A stretch of DNA of 14,155 nt from Bacillota bacterium. GTDB taxonomy: Bacteria; Bacillota; Negativicutes; Sporomusales; Sporomusaceae. The position numbers and the translations under genes were made by a program. Shown here one piece after another: positions 1 to 6,147 of the stretch. The number at the start of each line of letters is the position of its first letter. Within the stretch, counting starts at the first letter, position 1. The stretch is from positions 1 to 14,155 of the forward strand of contig JAEZVB010000097.1 in the NCBI GenBank assembly GCA_023443285.1. Reading direction: 5' to 3'. The notes below the pieces were generated by a model that saw nothing but the letters and a program-made list of their open reading frames with translations, searched no databases and had not been told where the DNA came from.

Positions 1-96
1 ATAAAAGAGAGGTTTACCGAGGCCAAGATTTTGCCGCCACAGCTGTTTAGTTCGGTGGTTATGTCCGAAAATAAAGCGGCCAAAGCAGGAGGGTAA
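1..96 (+). CDS. C-terminal end of a probable MscS-type mechanosensitive channel (partial)
   Basis: Frame 1 is open from the first base to a TAA at 94-96. The last 31 residues of a protein are visible, beginning IKERFTEAKILPPQLF and ending in a Lys/Ala/Gly-rich tail. The pattern IK.RF.EA.I..P resembles the end of MscS-family small-conductance channels, where a soluble beta/alpha domain ends in similar residues. In many clostridia an MscS gene lies directly before a DUF951 gene, which agrees with the neighbour here. The stop overlaps the Shine-Dalgarno of the next gene, so the two are probably co-transcribed. Too little is present to see membrane segments or the pore helix, so the family name is an inference from a short tail plus gene order. 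The reading frame itself is well supported. Confidence 0.5.
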   Translation: MKERFTEAKILPPQLFSSVVMSENKAAKAGG

Positions 97-97
97 G

Positions 98-313
98 ATG
101 AATCAACAACGATACAATTACCAGGTGGGCGAGGTTGTAAAAATGAAAAAGGCGCATCCCTGTGGTGGCGATCAATGGGAGATAACCCGCACAGGGATAG
201 ACTTTGGGCTTAAATGCTTGCAATGCGGACGACAGGTTATGATTCCACGCCCCAAATTTGAAAAAGGCGTCAAGGCGGTTATTCTCTCCAAGCAAAAAGC
301 AGAGCATTCGTAA
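98..313 (+). CDS. DUF951 family small protein
   Basis: This 71-residue protein of unknown function matches the DUF951 family (YyzM in Bacillus). The signature is plain: VVKMKKAHPCGGDQWEI near residues 13-29, then LKCLQCGR around 39-46 and MIPRPKFEK shortly after. The conserved HPCG cysteine plus the CxxC pair could bind a metal, but that is inference. The whole protein may be a small beta-barrel-like fold. The ATG has an excellent AGGAGG at 87-92, which overlaps the stop of the preceding gene, so translation is likely coupled. Families of this type usually sit beside ychF or the rpsF cluster in Firmicutes, as here. The stop codon lies inside the first unit of a 14-bp tandem duplication, which does not alter the protein. 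Gene identity is firm; the role is not known. Confidence 0.93.
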   Translation: MNQQRYNYQVGEVVKMKKAHPCGGDQWEITRTGIDFGLKCLQCGRQVMIPRPKFEKGVKAVILSKQKAEHS

Positions 314-336
314 GCGGGAAAACGTAAGCGGGAAAA
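309..336 (+). repeat. 14-bp perfect tandem duplication
   Basis: CGTAAGCGGGAAAA occurs twice back to back, at 309-322 and 323-336. The first copy contains the TAA of the DUF951 gene. It looks like a recent slippage or local duplication event in the DUF951-ychF gap. No function is evident. Confidence 0.9.
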
Positions 337-339
337 AGG

Positions 340-368
340 TTGAAATTTAGCCGACATTATTTTAAACT
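340..368 (+). promoter_or_regulatory. Possible weak sigma-A promoter for ychF
   Basis: TTGAAA at 340-345 and TAAACT at 363-368 are separated by 17 bp, giving 5/6 and 4/6 matches to the vegetative consensus. The surrounding sequence to about 400 is AT-rich, and TATATA follows at 368-373. The gap of 128 bp before ychF leaves room for a promoter. The assignment is weak. Confidence 0.3.
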
Positions 369-441
369 ATATAAGTTAATACGTAACAGTTAAATAATCG
401 GGCTGTGCACAAGGACAGCTTTAAAGGTGGAGTAGCATTAC

Positions 442-1551
442 ATGAGTACTAATCTGGAAGTAGGTATCGTGGGACTGCCTAATGTCGGCAAAAGCACGCT
501 ATTTAACGCGATAACCAAGGCCGGTGCCGAGGCGGCAAATTACCCGTTTTGTACCATCGAACCCAATGTAGGTGTTGTCGATGTTCCTGATGACCGTTTG
601 TGGAAACTGACTGAAATGTATAAACCTAAGCAGCGGACGATTCCGGCGGCCATGAGGTTTGTCGATATTGCCGGTTTGGTTGCAGGGGCCGCTCAGGGTG
701 AAGGTCTTGGCAATAAATTCTTATCACATATCAGACAGGTAGATGCGGTAGCACAAGTAGTACGCTGCTTTACCGATGATAATATTACCCACGTCGCCGG
801 CAGTATTGATCCCATACGCGATATTGAAATCATCAATACTGAGCTTTGTCTGGCTGATTTAGAAACAGTTGAAAAGCGTATTGACCGGGTACAGAAATTG
901 ATAAAAAGCGGCGATAAAAAGGTGCTAGCCGAGCTAGAGATATTAAAGCAGGTGCAACAGGCGCTGAGCGATGGCCAGCCAGCCAGGCGTGTTGTTAGTG
1001 ATGAGGAAACGGAAGCACTACTTAGGGACTTATTTTTACTAACCTTAAAACCTACCTTGTTTGTGGCTAATGTCAGTGAGCAGGAAGCAGCCGATGCCAG
1101 TGCTAACCCACATGTAGCTAAGGTGCGTGAGTATGCGGCGCATGAAGGGGCTGAGGTTATTGTAGTATCGGCCAAGGTTGAATCTGAGATTGCCGAATTG
1201 TCTGAGGACGAAGCAAAGGAGTTTTTAGTTGACCTTGGTCTGGATGAATCCGGACTGGATAAGCTGATTCGCGCCAGTTTTTCGCTACTAGGGCTGATGA
1301 CCTTCTTCACTGCTGGTGAACAGGAGGTACGAGCTTGGACAATTGTGCGTGGGACCAAAGCGCCGCAGGCAGCCGGCAAAATTCACAGCGATATTGAACG
1401 CGGCTTTATTCGAGCCGAGATTGTATCCTATGATGATTTAATGGCTAACGGATCTCATGCCGCAGCTAAAGAAAAAGGGTTAGTCCGCCTGGAAGGCAAA
1501 GAGTACATTATGCAGGATGGCGATGTCACTTATTTCCGGTTTAATGTTTAG
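442..1551 (+). CDS. ychF: Redox-regulated ATPase/GTPase YchF (Obg family)
   Basis: YchF (OLA1 in eukaryotes) is a cytosolic P-loop NTPase of the Obg group that binds ribosomes and prefers ATP to GTP. The 369 residues match the usual length of about 365. The P-loop GLPNVGKST is at 11-19, the G3 motif DIAGLVAGA at 75-83, and the G4 position reads NVSE (210-213) instead of NKxD. That NxxE form is the family hallmark explaining relaxed guanine specificity. SAK at 243-245 is G5. A helical insert lies at about 130-200, and the C-terminal TGS domain covers about 283-368, with the conserved FFTAGEQEVRAWT stretch. The ATG is preceded by AAAGGTGG at 423-430 and the second codon fits other YchF proteins. 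A hairpin terminator follows directly, so it probably forms its own transcript or ends the upstream one. Identification is very secure. Confidence 0.98.
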   Translation: MSTNLEVGIVGLPNVGKSTLFNAITKAGAEAANYPFCTIEPNVGVVDVPDDRLWKLTEMYKPKQRTIPAAMRFVDIAGLVAGAAQGEGLGNKFLSHIRQVDAVAQVVRCFTDDNITHVAGSIDPIRDIEIINTELCLADLETVEKRIDRVQKLIKSGDKKVLAELEILKQVQQALSDGQPARRVVSDEETEALLRDLFLLTLKPTLFVANVSEQEAADASANPHVAKVREYAAHEGAEVIVVSAKVESEIAELSEDEAKEFLVDLGLDESGLDKLIRASFSLLGLMTFFTAGEQEVRAWTIVRGTKAPQAAGKIHSDIERGFIRAEIVSYDDLMANGSHAAAKEKGLVRLEGKEYIMQDGDVTYFRFNV

Positions 1552-1560
1552 TATAGTAGT

Positions 1561-1593
1561 GAGCGGTTGCAACAAGCCGCTCTTTTCTTCTTT
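1561..1593 (+). terminator. Rho-independent terminator after ychF
   Basis: GAGCGG (1561-1566) pairs with CCGCTC (1577-1582); a T-G and a T-A pair extend the stem to 8 bp with a 6-nt loop. The T-rich tail TTTTCTTCTTT runs 1583-1593. It ends exactly where the AGGAGG of the next gene begins. Confidence 0.8.
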
Positions 1594-1607
1594 AGGAGGC
1601 TAACGGA

Positions 1608-2834
1608 GTGAGCAGCAAGTTTAGCAAGTCAATGGTGTTTAATATAGGTATACTAGGAGCTGGCCATTTTTTTAGCGATTTTTACGCCAACTTTTTGCCA
1701 GCGTTATTGCCGCTGGTCATGACTAAGCTGGGGATGTCCTTGACCCTGAGCGGCATGCTGGTAATGGCGTATGCCGTCATATCCAGTGTGCTACAGCCGC
1801 TGGCAGGCTACCTGATAGACCGATATGGGTATTCCTGGCTTATTCTTGTGACTACGCCGGTAAGCGCGATATTTATTTGTTCGGCAGGTCTGACTAGCAG
1901 CCAGGCTGTTTTGTTTTTGGTGGTTGGGATAGCCGGACTAGGCGCATCGATTTTTCACCCTCTGTCCGCCTGCTTGATGGGTAAGGTTGTTACACCTGAG
2001 ACTAAGGGAAGAGCTATGTCGATCTTCGTGTTTGGCGGCAATGTTGGTTGTGCTGTGGCACCGGCGATTATTTTGTACTGTTTAGAATTAGGCGGGACTG
2101 ACAGTTTGCTTTGGCTGATAATCCCCGGGATAATTGTAACCTGGGCGTCTTATCTGGCAGGCCTTCACAAGATAAATATCAGTCCGGCTGCTGTGCGCGA
2201 TCAGTCGGGCAATATTGTACAGGGCGAAGCCTGGTACAAATCACGTGGTCTACTGCTTTTAAATATTGTTGTAGCACTTAGATCTTGGATGCAAGTGGCG
2301 CTGACAACATTTTTGCCGGTCGCACTTACCAGTTCAGGCCAGTCAACAGCGGTAATTGCCAGTATGCTAACCGTGTTTTTACTGAGCGGAGCCTGTGGTT
2401 CGCTGGTGGGAGGCTGGGTAGGCGACAGAGTTGGACGCAAGGCCGGGTTTATTGGTTCCCTAGTAGTGTGTTTACCTACTACCTATTTGTTTTTGCTGAA
2501 CATGAACCCGACACCGGTAAGCTATATACTATTGGCAATTAGCGGGGCACTGCTGCAGAGTACGGCACCCACCTCGGTTGTCTGGGCGCAGGAGCTTATT
2601 CCCGGTAATGCTGCGATGGCCTCAGGCATGATGCTCGGATTATCTTATGGGTTAGGCGGTGTAGGCGCAGCCATTACCGGAGTATTAGGCGATTATATTG
2701 GACTTGAATCAGCGCTGCTGTGGTCTATTGTAGCGGTGGTTGGTGCCATAGGCTTGGCTTTTGCCATCCCCCAGCCAGGCGAGAATACGTCGAATTTGGC
2801 AAAACTTTCGGTAGAAACCTCAAAACTTGATTAA
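1608..2834 (+). CDS. MFS transporter, fosmidomycin-resistance (Fsr)-like
   Basis: This 408-residue integral membrane protein of the major facilitator superfamily has about 12 hydrophobic segments in two halves joined by a polar loop near residues 190-210. The N-terminal stretch GHFFSDFYANFLPALLPL, then SSVLQPLAGYLIDRYG in the loop 2-3 region, matches the Fsr group of drug:proton antiporters, in which E. coli Fsr exports fosmidomycin. The second half repeats the signature as GGWVGDRVGRKAGF. The start is GTG at 1608 with AGGAGG at 1594-1599, 8 nt away. It has almost no space for a promoter of its own, because the ychF terminator ends at its Shine-Dalgarno. It lies between ychF and rpsF, which are often close neighbours in Firmicutes, so it may be an insertion. 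The substrate cannot be told from sequence; the superfamily is certain and the Fsr subgroup likely. Confidence 0.88.
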   Translation: MSSKFSKSMVFNIGILGAGHFFSDFYANFLPALLPLVMTKLGMSLTLSGMLVMAYAVISSVLQPLAGYLIDRYGYSWLILVTTPVSAIFICSAGLTSSQAVLFLVVGIAGLGASIFHPLSACLMGKVVTPETKGRAMSIFVFGGNVGCAVAPAIILYCLELGGTDSLLWLIIPGIIVTWASYLAGLHKINISPAAVRDQSGNIVQGEAWYKSRGLLLLNIVVALRSWMQVALTTFLPVALTSSGQSTAVIASMLTVFLLSGACGSLVGGWVGDRVGRKAGFIGSLVVCLPTTYLFLLNMNPTPVSYILLAISGALLQSTAPTSVVWAQELIPGNAAMASGMMLGLSYGLGGVGAAITGVLGDYIGLESALLWSIVAVVGAIGLAFAIPQPGENTSNLAKLSVETSKLD

Positions 2835-2850
2835 GCTTACGCGTTTTTTC

Positions 2851-2880
2851 TTGCAATTGTAAGATGATTAATGATATAAT
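2851..2880 (+). promoter_or_regulatory. Strong vegetative promoter of the rpsF operon
   Basis: TTGCAA at 2851-2856 is the -35 and TATAAT at 2875-2880 a perfect -10, with an 18-bp spacer. The -10 is extended (TGATATAAT, with TG at 2872-2873). Transcription would start near 2887, giving a leader of about 90 nt before rpsF. Confidence 0.85.
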
Positions 2881-2886
2881 AATTTA

Positions 2887-2977
2887 GTCGCATACATAGT
2901 GCGATTTGGTTTTGTTATTCAAAACCTTCCCTGCCCCTACGTTTTGGGGCCAATAGTCCAGAGGAGGAGGTGATTTC
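2887..2977 (+). promoter_or_regulatory. Structured rpsF mRNA leader, candidate ribosomal-protein autoregulatory element
   Basis: Three hairpins can be drawn. TCGCA (2888-2892) pairs with TGCGA (2900-2904). GGTTTTG (2908-2914) pairs perfectly with CAAAACC (2920-2926) around a 5-nt loop. GCCCC (2933-2937) pairs with GGGGC (2946-2950). CAAAAC at 2920-2925 can instead pair with GTTTTG at 2941-2946, so two folds compete. CTTCC at 2926-2930 can cover the GGAGG of the Shine-Dalgarno. The S6:S18 complex is known to bind its own leader in many bacteria through a CCG-containing motif; I see no CCG here, so membership in that motif is unproven. Confidence 0.45.
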
Positions 2978-3262
2978 GTGAGAAAATACGAAGTCGTGAT
3001 TATTGTTAAACCTGGTGAAGAAGAAGCAATTAATGCTACTATTACCAAGTTTGAGAACATTATTAAGAACACTGGCGGCAATGTAGACAAGATTGACCGT
3101 TGGGGCAAGAAACGTTTGGCGTATGAAGTAAAAGACTTTATGGACGGGTTTTACACCCTGATTAACTTTACTTCTGAACCAGCTACTGTATTCGAGCTTG
3201 AGCGTGTGCTTAAGATTACCGATGAAGTTCTGAAACATATGGTTATCAAATTGGAAGACTAA
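2978..3262 (+). CDS. rpsF: 30S ribosomal protein bS6
   Basis: bS6 binds the platform of the small subunit together with bS18. The 94 residues are the normal length. MRKYEVVIIVKPGEEE at the N-terminus, then GKKRLAYEVKDFMDGFY near residues 43-59, is the typical S6 pattern, followed by the last strand and helix. The start is GTG at 2978. It is preceded by an unusually complete Shine-Dalgarno, AGGAGGTGAT at 2965-2974, which matches about ten bases of the 16S rRNA 3' end and implies high translation. It is the first gene of rpsF-ssb-rpsR, driven by the promoter at 2851-2880, and its leader may allow feedback by S6:S18. Certain identification. Confidence 0.98.
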   Translation: MRKYEVVIIVKPGEEEAINATITKFENIIKNTGGNVDKIDRWGKKRLAYEVKDFMDGFYTLINFTSEPATVFELERVLKITDEVLKHMVIKLED

Positions 3263-3289
3263 TTCTTGAGCCCGGAGGAGTGAGGATAT

Positions 3290-3691
3290 ATGAATAAAGT
3301 CATCCTTGTCGGTCGCTTGGCACAAGATCCCGAGGTACGATATACTCAAAGCGGCAAGGCAGTAGCATCGTTTACGCTGGCTGTTAACCGTTTTGGCGGT
3401 CAAAGTCAAGGTCAAAATACCGCAGATTTTGTTCCAATCGTAGCCTGGGAAAGACTAGCCGAAACCTGTGGCAACAACCTGACCAAAGGTCAGCGGGTGT
3501 TGGTCGATGGAAGGCTACAAATCCGCTCCTATGAAGCCAATGATGGTCAGAAGCGTCGCGTCGCCGAAGTCGTAGCGCAATCCATTGAATTCCTGGAACG
3601 TAAACAGGCATCTGCTAGTGGGGATGCCGGGAATATAGATGTAAATTCATTCGGCAAAGATGTCTTCCCTGATGAGGAAATACCGTTTTAA
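3290..3691 (+). CDS. ssb: Single-stranded DNA-binding protein
   Basis: SSB coats single-stranded DNA during replication, repair and recombination and recruits partners through its tail. The OB fold covers about residues 1-105, starting MNKVILVGRLAQDPEVRYT and including the DFVPIVAWERLAE segment. A short polar linker of about 20 residues follows, then the acidic tip DEEIPF (128-133), the binding end for RecQ, PriA, exonuclease and other partners. At 133 residues it is shorter than Bacillus SsbA (about 170), the difference lying in the linker. The ATG has CGGAGGAG at 3273-3280. It sits between rpsF and rpsR in the classic operon order, 27 bp after rpsF and 15 bp before rpsR, so the three are surely co-transcribed. 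Confidence 0.97.
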   Translation: MNKVILVGRLAQDPEVRYTQSGKAVASFTLAVNRFGGQSQGQNTADFVPIVAWERLAETCGNNLTKGQRVLVDGRLQIRSYEANDGQKRRVAEVVAQSIEFLERKQASASGDAGNIDVNSFGKDVFPDEEIPF

Positions 3692-3706
3692 AAGGGGGGT
3701 AAACTA

Positions 3707-3943
3707 ATGGCTATGAAACGCGAAAGAGGCCGCAAGCCTAAGAAAAAGGTTTGTAGTTTCTGTGTTGATAAAGTAACTGATATTGATTATAAAGATGTTC
3801 CCAAATTGCGCCGGTATACTACCGAGCGAGGCAAAATCCTGCCGCGCCGCATTTCGGGCAACTGTGCCAAACATCAGCGTCAACTGACACTGGCTGTAAA
3901 ACGGGCACGCAATATCGCCTTGCTGCCATTTACTGCAGAATAA
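3707..3943 (+). CDS. rpsR: 30S ribosomal protein bS18, zinc-ligand (C+) form
   Basis: bS18 pairs with bS6 on the 30S platform. The 78-residue sequence has the standard core DVPKLRRYTTERGKILPRR and the C-terminal KRARNIALLPFT. It keeps the possible metal-binding set Cys16, Cys19, Cys53 and His56 (CSFC and CAKH), so it is the C+ form that some bacteria replace with a cysteine-free paralogue when zinc is scarce. The ATG at 3707 has AAAGGGGGG at 3691-3699, directly after the ssb stop. A strong terminator follows 12 bp downstream, so this is the last gene of the operon. Certain identification; zinc binding is inferred from the conserved ligands. Confidence 0.97.
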   Translation: MAMKRERGRKPKKKVCSFCVDKVTDIDYKDVPKLRRYTTERGKILPRRISGNCAKHQRQLTLAVKRARNIALLPFTAE

Positions 3944-3954
3944 ATAAAAGCAAG

Positions 3955-3994
3955 AAGAACAAGAACCCTGGAAAAGGATTCTTGTTCTTTTTTT
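3955..3994 (+). terminator. Strong terminator of the rpsF-ssb-rpsR operon
   Basis: AAGAACAAGAA (3955-3965) is the perfect reverse complement of TTCTTGTTCTT (3979-3989), an 11-bp stem that can add two C-G pairs past a bulge. An unbroken T run at 3988-3994 follows. Confidence 0.93.
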
Positions 3995-4082
3995 ATGCTC
4001 GCAAGAAAAGTTTTCAACAAATATTTGAATACTTGGAGGAGAATGAATAAATATATGGAAATATATAGTAAATTATACTTTT

Positions 4083-4093
4083 CATAATATAAT
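4083..4093 (+). promoter_or_regulatory. Possible -10 element upstream of the histidine kinase
   Basis: TATAAT at 4088-4093 is a perfect vegetative -10, but no convincing -35 lies 16-18 bp upstream. The overlapping CATAATA (4083-4089) also resembles the -10 of the forespore sigma factors F/G, with ATATA at 4061-4065 as a poor -35. The stretch 4001-4130 is very AT-rich, so either match could be chance. Confidence 0.3.
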
Positions 4094-4159
4094 TACAACG
4101 GTAAACAGGAGCTGGAGCTAGGAAAGGGATGGTTGCCTGGCGCAGGGGAGGGTAAATCA

Positions 4160-5644
4160 TTGCTGGATGCGGACATGTCAAATAAACTAAATTGGGACAC
4201 GCTTGTTGCCGTGCTTGATCAGGCGCCATTTGGTCTTGCGCTAATTGATACGCGGCTGCGGTTTACGCAGGTCAATAACCCGTTTTCCAAGATTATGTCA
4301 CTGCCTACCGAAAAAATTATTTGTCGCTCTATTCGCGCGGTTCTGAACGAAAAAGTCGGAGACTTGCAGGCAGAAGAGCTGACTACCATTGCCAGGCAAA
4401 TCTTGGCAACAGGCGGAAGTTATACCGCGTCTGCCTGGAAAACTCCGAATAGCTCACGTTATATCGACTGGACGCTAAAAAGGCTGGCTGTCGATGGGGT
4501 GGCTGTTGGGCTACTTGTGACAATAACAGATGTTTCTAGACATGTTGAGCTGCAAAATGAATTAGAGAATTACCAGCAACAGCTTTCCTTGCTTGTTGCT
4601 GAGCGCACAGCCGAGCTGCGACGGGCGAATGAACGGTTTTATACTGCATTTAATGTTACACCGAGTTTAATGTGCATTCAGGATCGGCAGGGTCGAATTA
4701 TTGACTTTAGCAGCAGCTTTTTAAAAGTAACGGGCTGGAAAAAAGAAGAGGTAGTAGGACGTACTGTTCTCGAACTGGGTATATGCTCGACGCCTGTGAT
4801 AAAGCAGCTAGCGCGGCAGTTTTGTAAAAATGGCTGTATTAGAAATCAGGAAATTTCCCTTACAACCAAAGAAGGACAAACCAGATATGCGATATTTTCG
4901 GCAGAAAAGATTGTGCTGGACGGTAAGTGCCATATCTTAGGGATGGCTACCGATGTGACTGACAGTAGGTTAATGAAGAGCGAGTTGGTACGGCTGGATC
5001 GCTTACATCTTGTCGGGCAAATGGCAGCAGGTATTAGTCATGAAGTCCGCAATCCGATGACGACAGTCCGTGGTTTTCTCCAAATGCTCTTAAAGAAAGA
5101 CGATTGTAAAAAGTATCGGGATTATTTTGATCTGATGATTAGCGAGTTAGATCGGGCGAATATGATCATCTCTGAATTTTTGTCGGTAGCCAAGTCCTCG
5201 CCGGCTGGTTATGAAGAAACTGATCTAAACGCTGTTATTCGGGCTATTGAGCCGCTACTAGCAACTGACGCTGTCATTGCCGGCAATGATATTGTATTGG
5301 ACCTGGGTAACATTCGCAGCCTGTTTTTAAATGAAAAGGAAATCAGGCAGCTGCTACTTAACTTAGTTCGTAATGGTCTGGAGGCTATGCAGCAACCGGG
5401 ATTAGTCACTATCAAAACTTATGAGGAAAATGAACAGGTTGTACTGGCGGTAAAAGATGAGGGGCCAGGTATTCCGCCGCAGGTGCTAGATAAGCTGGGT
5501 ACCCCGTTTTTAACCAGCAAGTATAATGGTACAGGCTTAGGGTTGGCGGTTTGCTATGGAATTGTCGAAAGACATAAAGGTATGATTGAGGTGTCTACCG
5601 GTGCTGATGGAACCACTTTCTACATTAGATTTAACCAGCGGTAA
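4160..5644 (+). CDS. Soluble PAS-PAS sensor histidine kinase, sporulation-kinase-like, orphan
   Basis: This kinase autophosphorylates on histidine in response to a signal sensed by PAS domains. From TTG 4160 (494 residues), PAS 1 spans about 15-125, a coiled coil about 128-158, and PAS 2 about 159-270 (with VTGWKKEEVVGRT). The HisKA domain holds the phospho-acceptor His294 in GISHEVRNPMTTVRGFLQ, followed by an ELDRANMIISEFL segment. The HATPase region has the N box (LLLNLVRNGLEAM), KDEGPGIPP and GTGLGLAVCYG. No membrane segment is seen, so it is cytoplasmic. HEVRNPMT.VRGFLQ with ELDRA is the pattern of Bacillus KinA-E, so feeding Spo0F/Spo0A is plausible but inferred. No response regulator is adjacent. 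TTG 4160 is chosen because GGGAGGG (4146-4151) lies about 8 nt upstream; TTG 4133 or ATG 4175 are alternatives. Confidence 0.88.
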   Translation: MLDADMSNKLNWDTLVAVLDQAPFGLALIDTRLRFTQVNNPFSKIMSLPTEKIICRSIRAVLNEKVGDLQAEELTTIARQILATGGSYTASAWKTPNSSRYIDWTLKRLAVDGVAVGLLVTITDVSRHVELQNELENYQQQLSLLVAERTAELRRANERFYTAFNVTPSLMCIQDRQGRIIDFSSSFLKVTGWKKEEVVGRTVLELGICSTPVIKQLARQFCKNGCIRNQEISLTTKEGQTRYAIFSAEKIVLDGKCHILGMATDVTDSRLMKSELVRLDRLHLVGQMAAGISHEVRNPMTTVRGFLQMLLKKDDCKKYRDYFDLMISELDRANMIISEFLSVAKSSPAGYEETDLNAVIRAIEPLLATDAVIAGNDIVLDLGNIRSLFLNEKEIRQLLLNLVRNGLEAMQQPGLVTIKTYEENEQVVLAVKDEGPGIPPQVLDKLGTPFLTSKYNGTGLGLAVCYGIVERHKGMIEVSTGADGTTFYIRFNQR

Positions 5645-5659
5645 CAAAAAAACAGACTT

Positions 5660-5684
5660 GCCCCGGCTGTAAAGCCGGGGCTTT
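5660..5684 (+). terminator. Hairpin terminator after the histidine kinase
   Basis: GCCCCGGC (5660-5667) and GCCGGGGC (5674-5681) form a perfect 8-bp GC-rich stem with a 6-nt loop. The T tail on the + strand is short (TTT). A run of seven A precedes the stem, so it may also act on minus-strand transcripts. The rest of the gap to 5835 shows no clear promoter or RNA element. Confidence 0.7.
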
Positions 5685-5835
5685 ACCTATTGCTTTTTCG
5701 CTGGATCAATGCGGAGCCAAAACTAGTTGGTTAGCAGAGGGCGTCGTAGATGGGTTGGCTACTTTATCTAAAGTCAAAGCAGGAAATAGCCACATTCTTT
5801 TCGAATATAACAGGGTGGGATAAGGAGGCGGTCAT

Positions 5836-6144
5836 GTGTTCGCCCAGGAATCGGATATCTTGCGAAAACTTCGACTAATTGAAGGAGTCAAAGCAGATCT
5901 AGTGACTGAAGTGGGAAAACTATATCAGGCAATGGCTCATAATAAGCGAGAGGCTATTGGAGATGCACTGGCGCAGCTTATTATTTCAGCTTTTGTTCTT
6001 GGACGACGGCTGGGTATTGAGTATTCCCAAATGGAGGAGATTGTAGATACTAAGCTTGGACACAATATAAAGCAAGAAACAGAAGCAGAACGTTGGTTTG
6101 GAGATATGAGCGAATATCGTCGATATCTTCGCCAGAAGAGGTGA
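5836..6144 (+). CDS. MazG-like family protein
   Basis: This all-helical protein of 102 residues is related to the MazG nucleotide pyrophosphohydrolase fold. It is a standalone short form that occurs before yybS in many clostridia. The pattern is LRKLRLIEGVKADLVTEVGKLY, then EAIGDALAQLIISAFVLGRRLGI, then a polar C-terminal end containing WFGDMSEYRRYL. The metal ligands of true MazG (EExxE and ExxD) are only partly kept: E25 is followed by K28 where an acid is expected, and A40 precedes GD43. Enzyme activity is therefore doubtful, which is my reading of an alignment made by eye. The start is GTG at 5836 with AGGAGG at 5823-5828. An ATG at 5834 is out of frame. It opens the operon with yybS and gdpP, ending 3 bp before yybS. 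No function is established. Confidence 0.82.
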   Translation: MFAQESDILRKLRLIEGVKADLVTEVGKLYQAMAHNKREAIGDALAQLIISAFVLGRRLGIEYSQMEEIVDTKLGHNIKQETEAERWFGDMSEYRRYLRQKR

Positions 6145-6147
6145 ATT

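Noticed and set aside
693..1379. Long open frame on the minus strand opposite ychF
   Set aside because: It is a Ser-rich shadow of the ychF coding strand, with no Shine-Dalgarno and no family resemblance.
4035..4087. Tiny 14-codon reading frame (ATG 4043 to TAA 4085) with GGAGG just upstream
   Set aside because: The spacing of 3 nt between GGAGG and ATG is too short for good initiation, and the AT-rich sequence gives such frames by chance. It could be a leader peptide, but nothing else supports that.
5750..5878. Short open frame in the gap before the MazG-like gene with a PAS-like GWDKEAV phrase
   Set aside because: The phrase is encoded by the Shine-Dalgarno region of the next gene (GGATAAGGAGGCG), and no ribosome-binding site precedes the frame. 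The likeness to the kinase PAS domain is chance.
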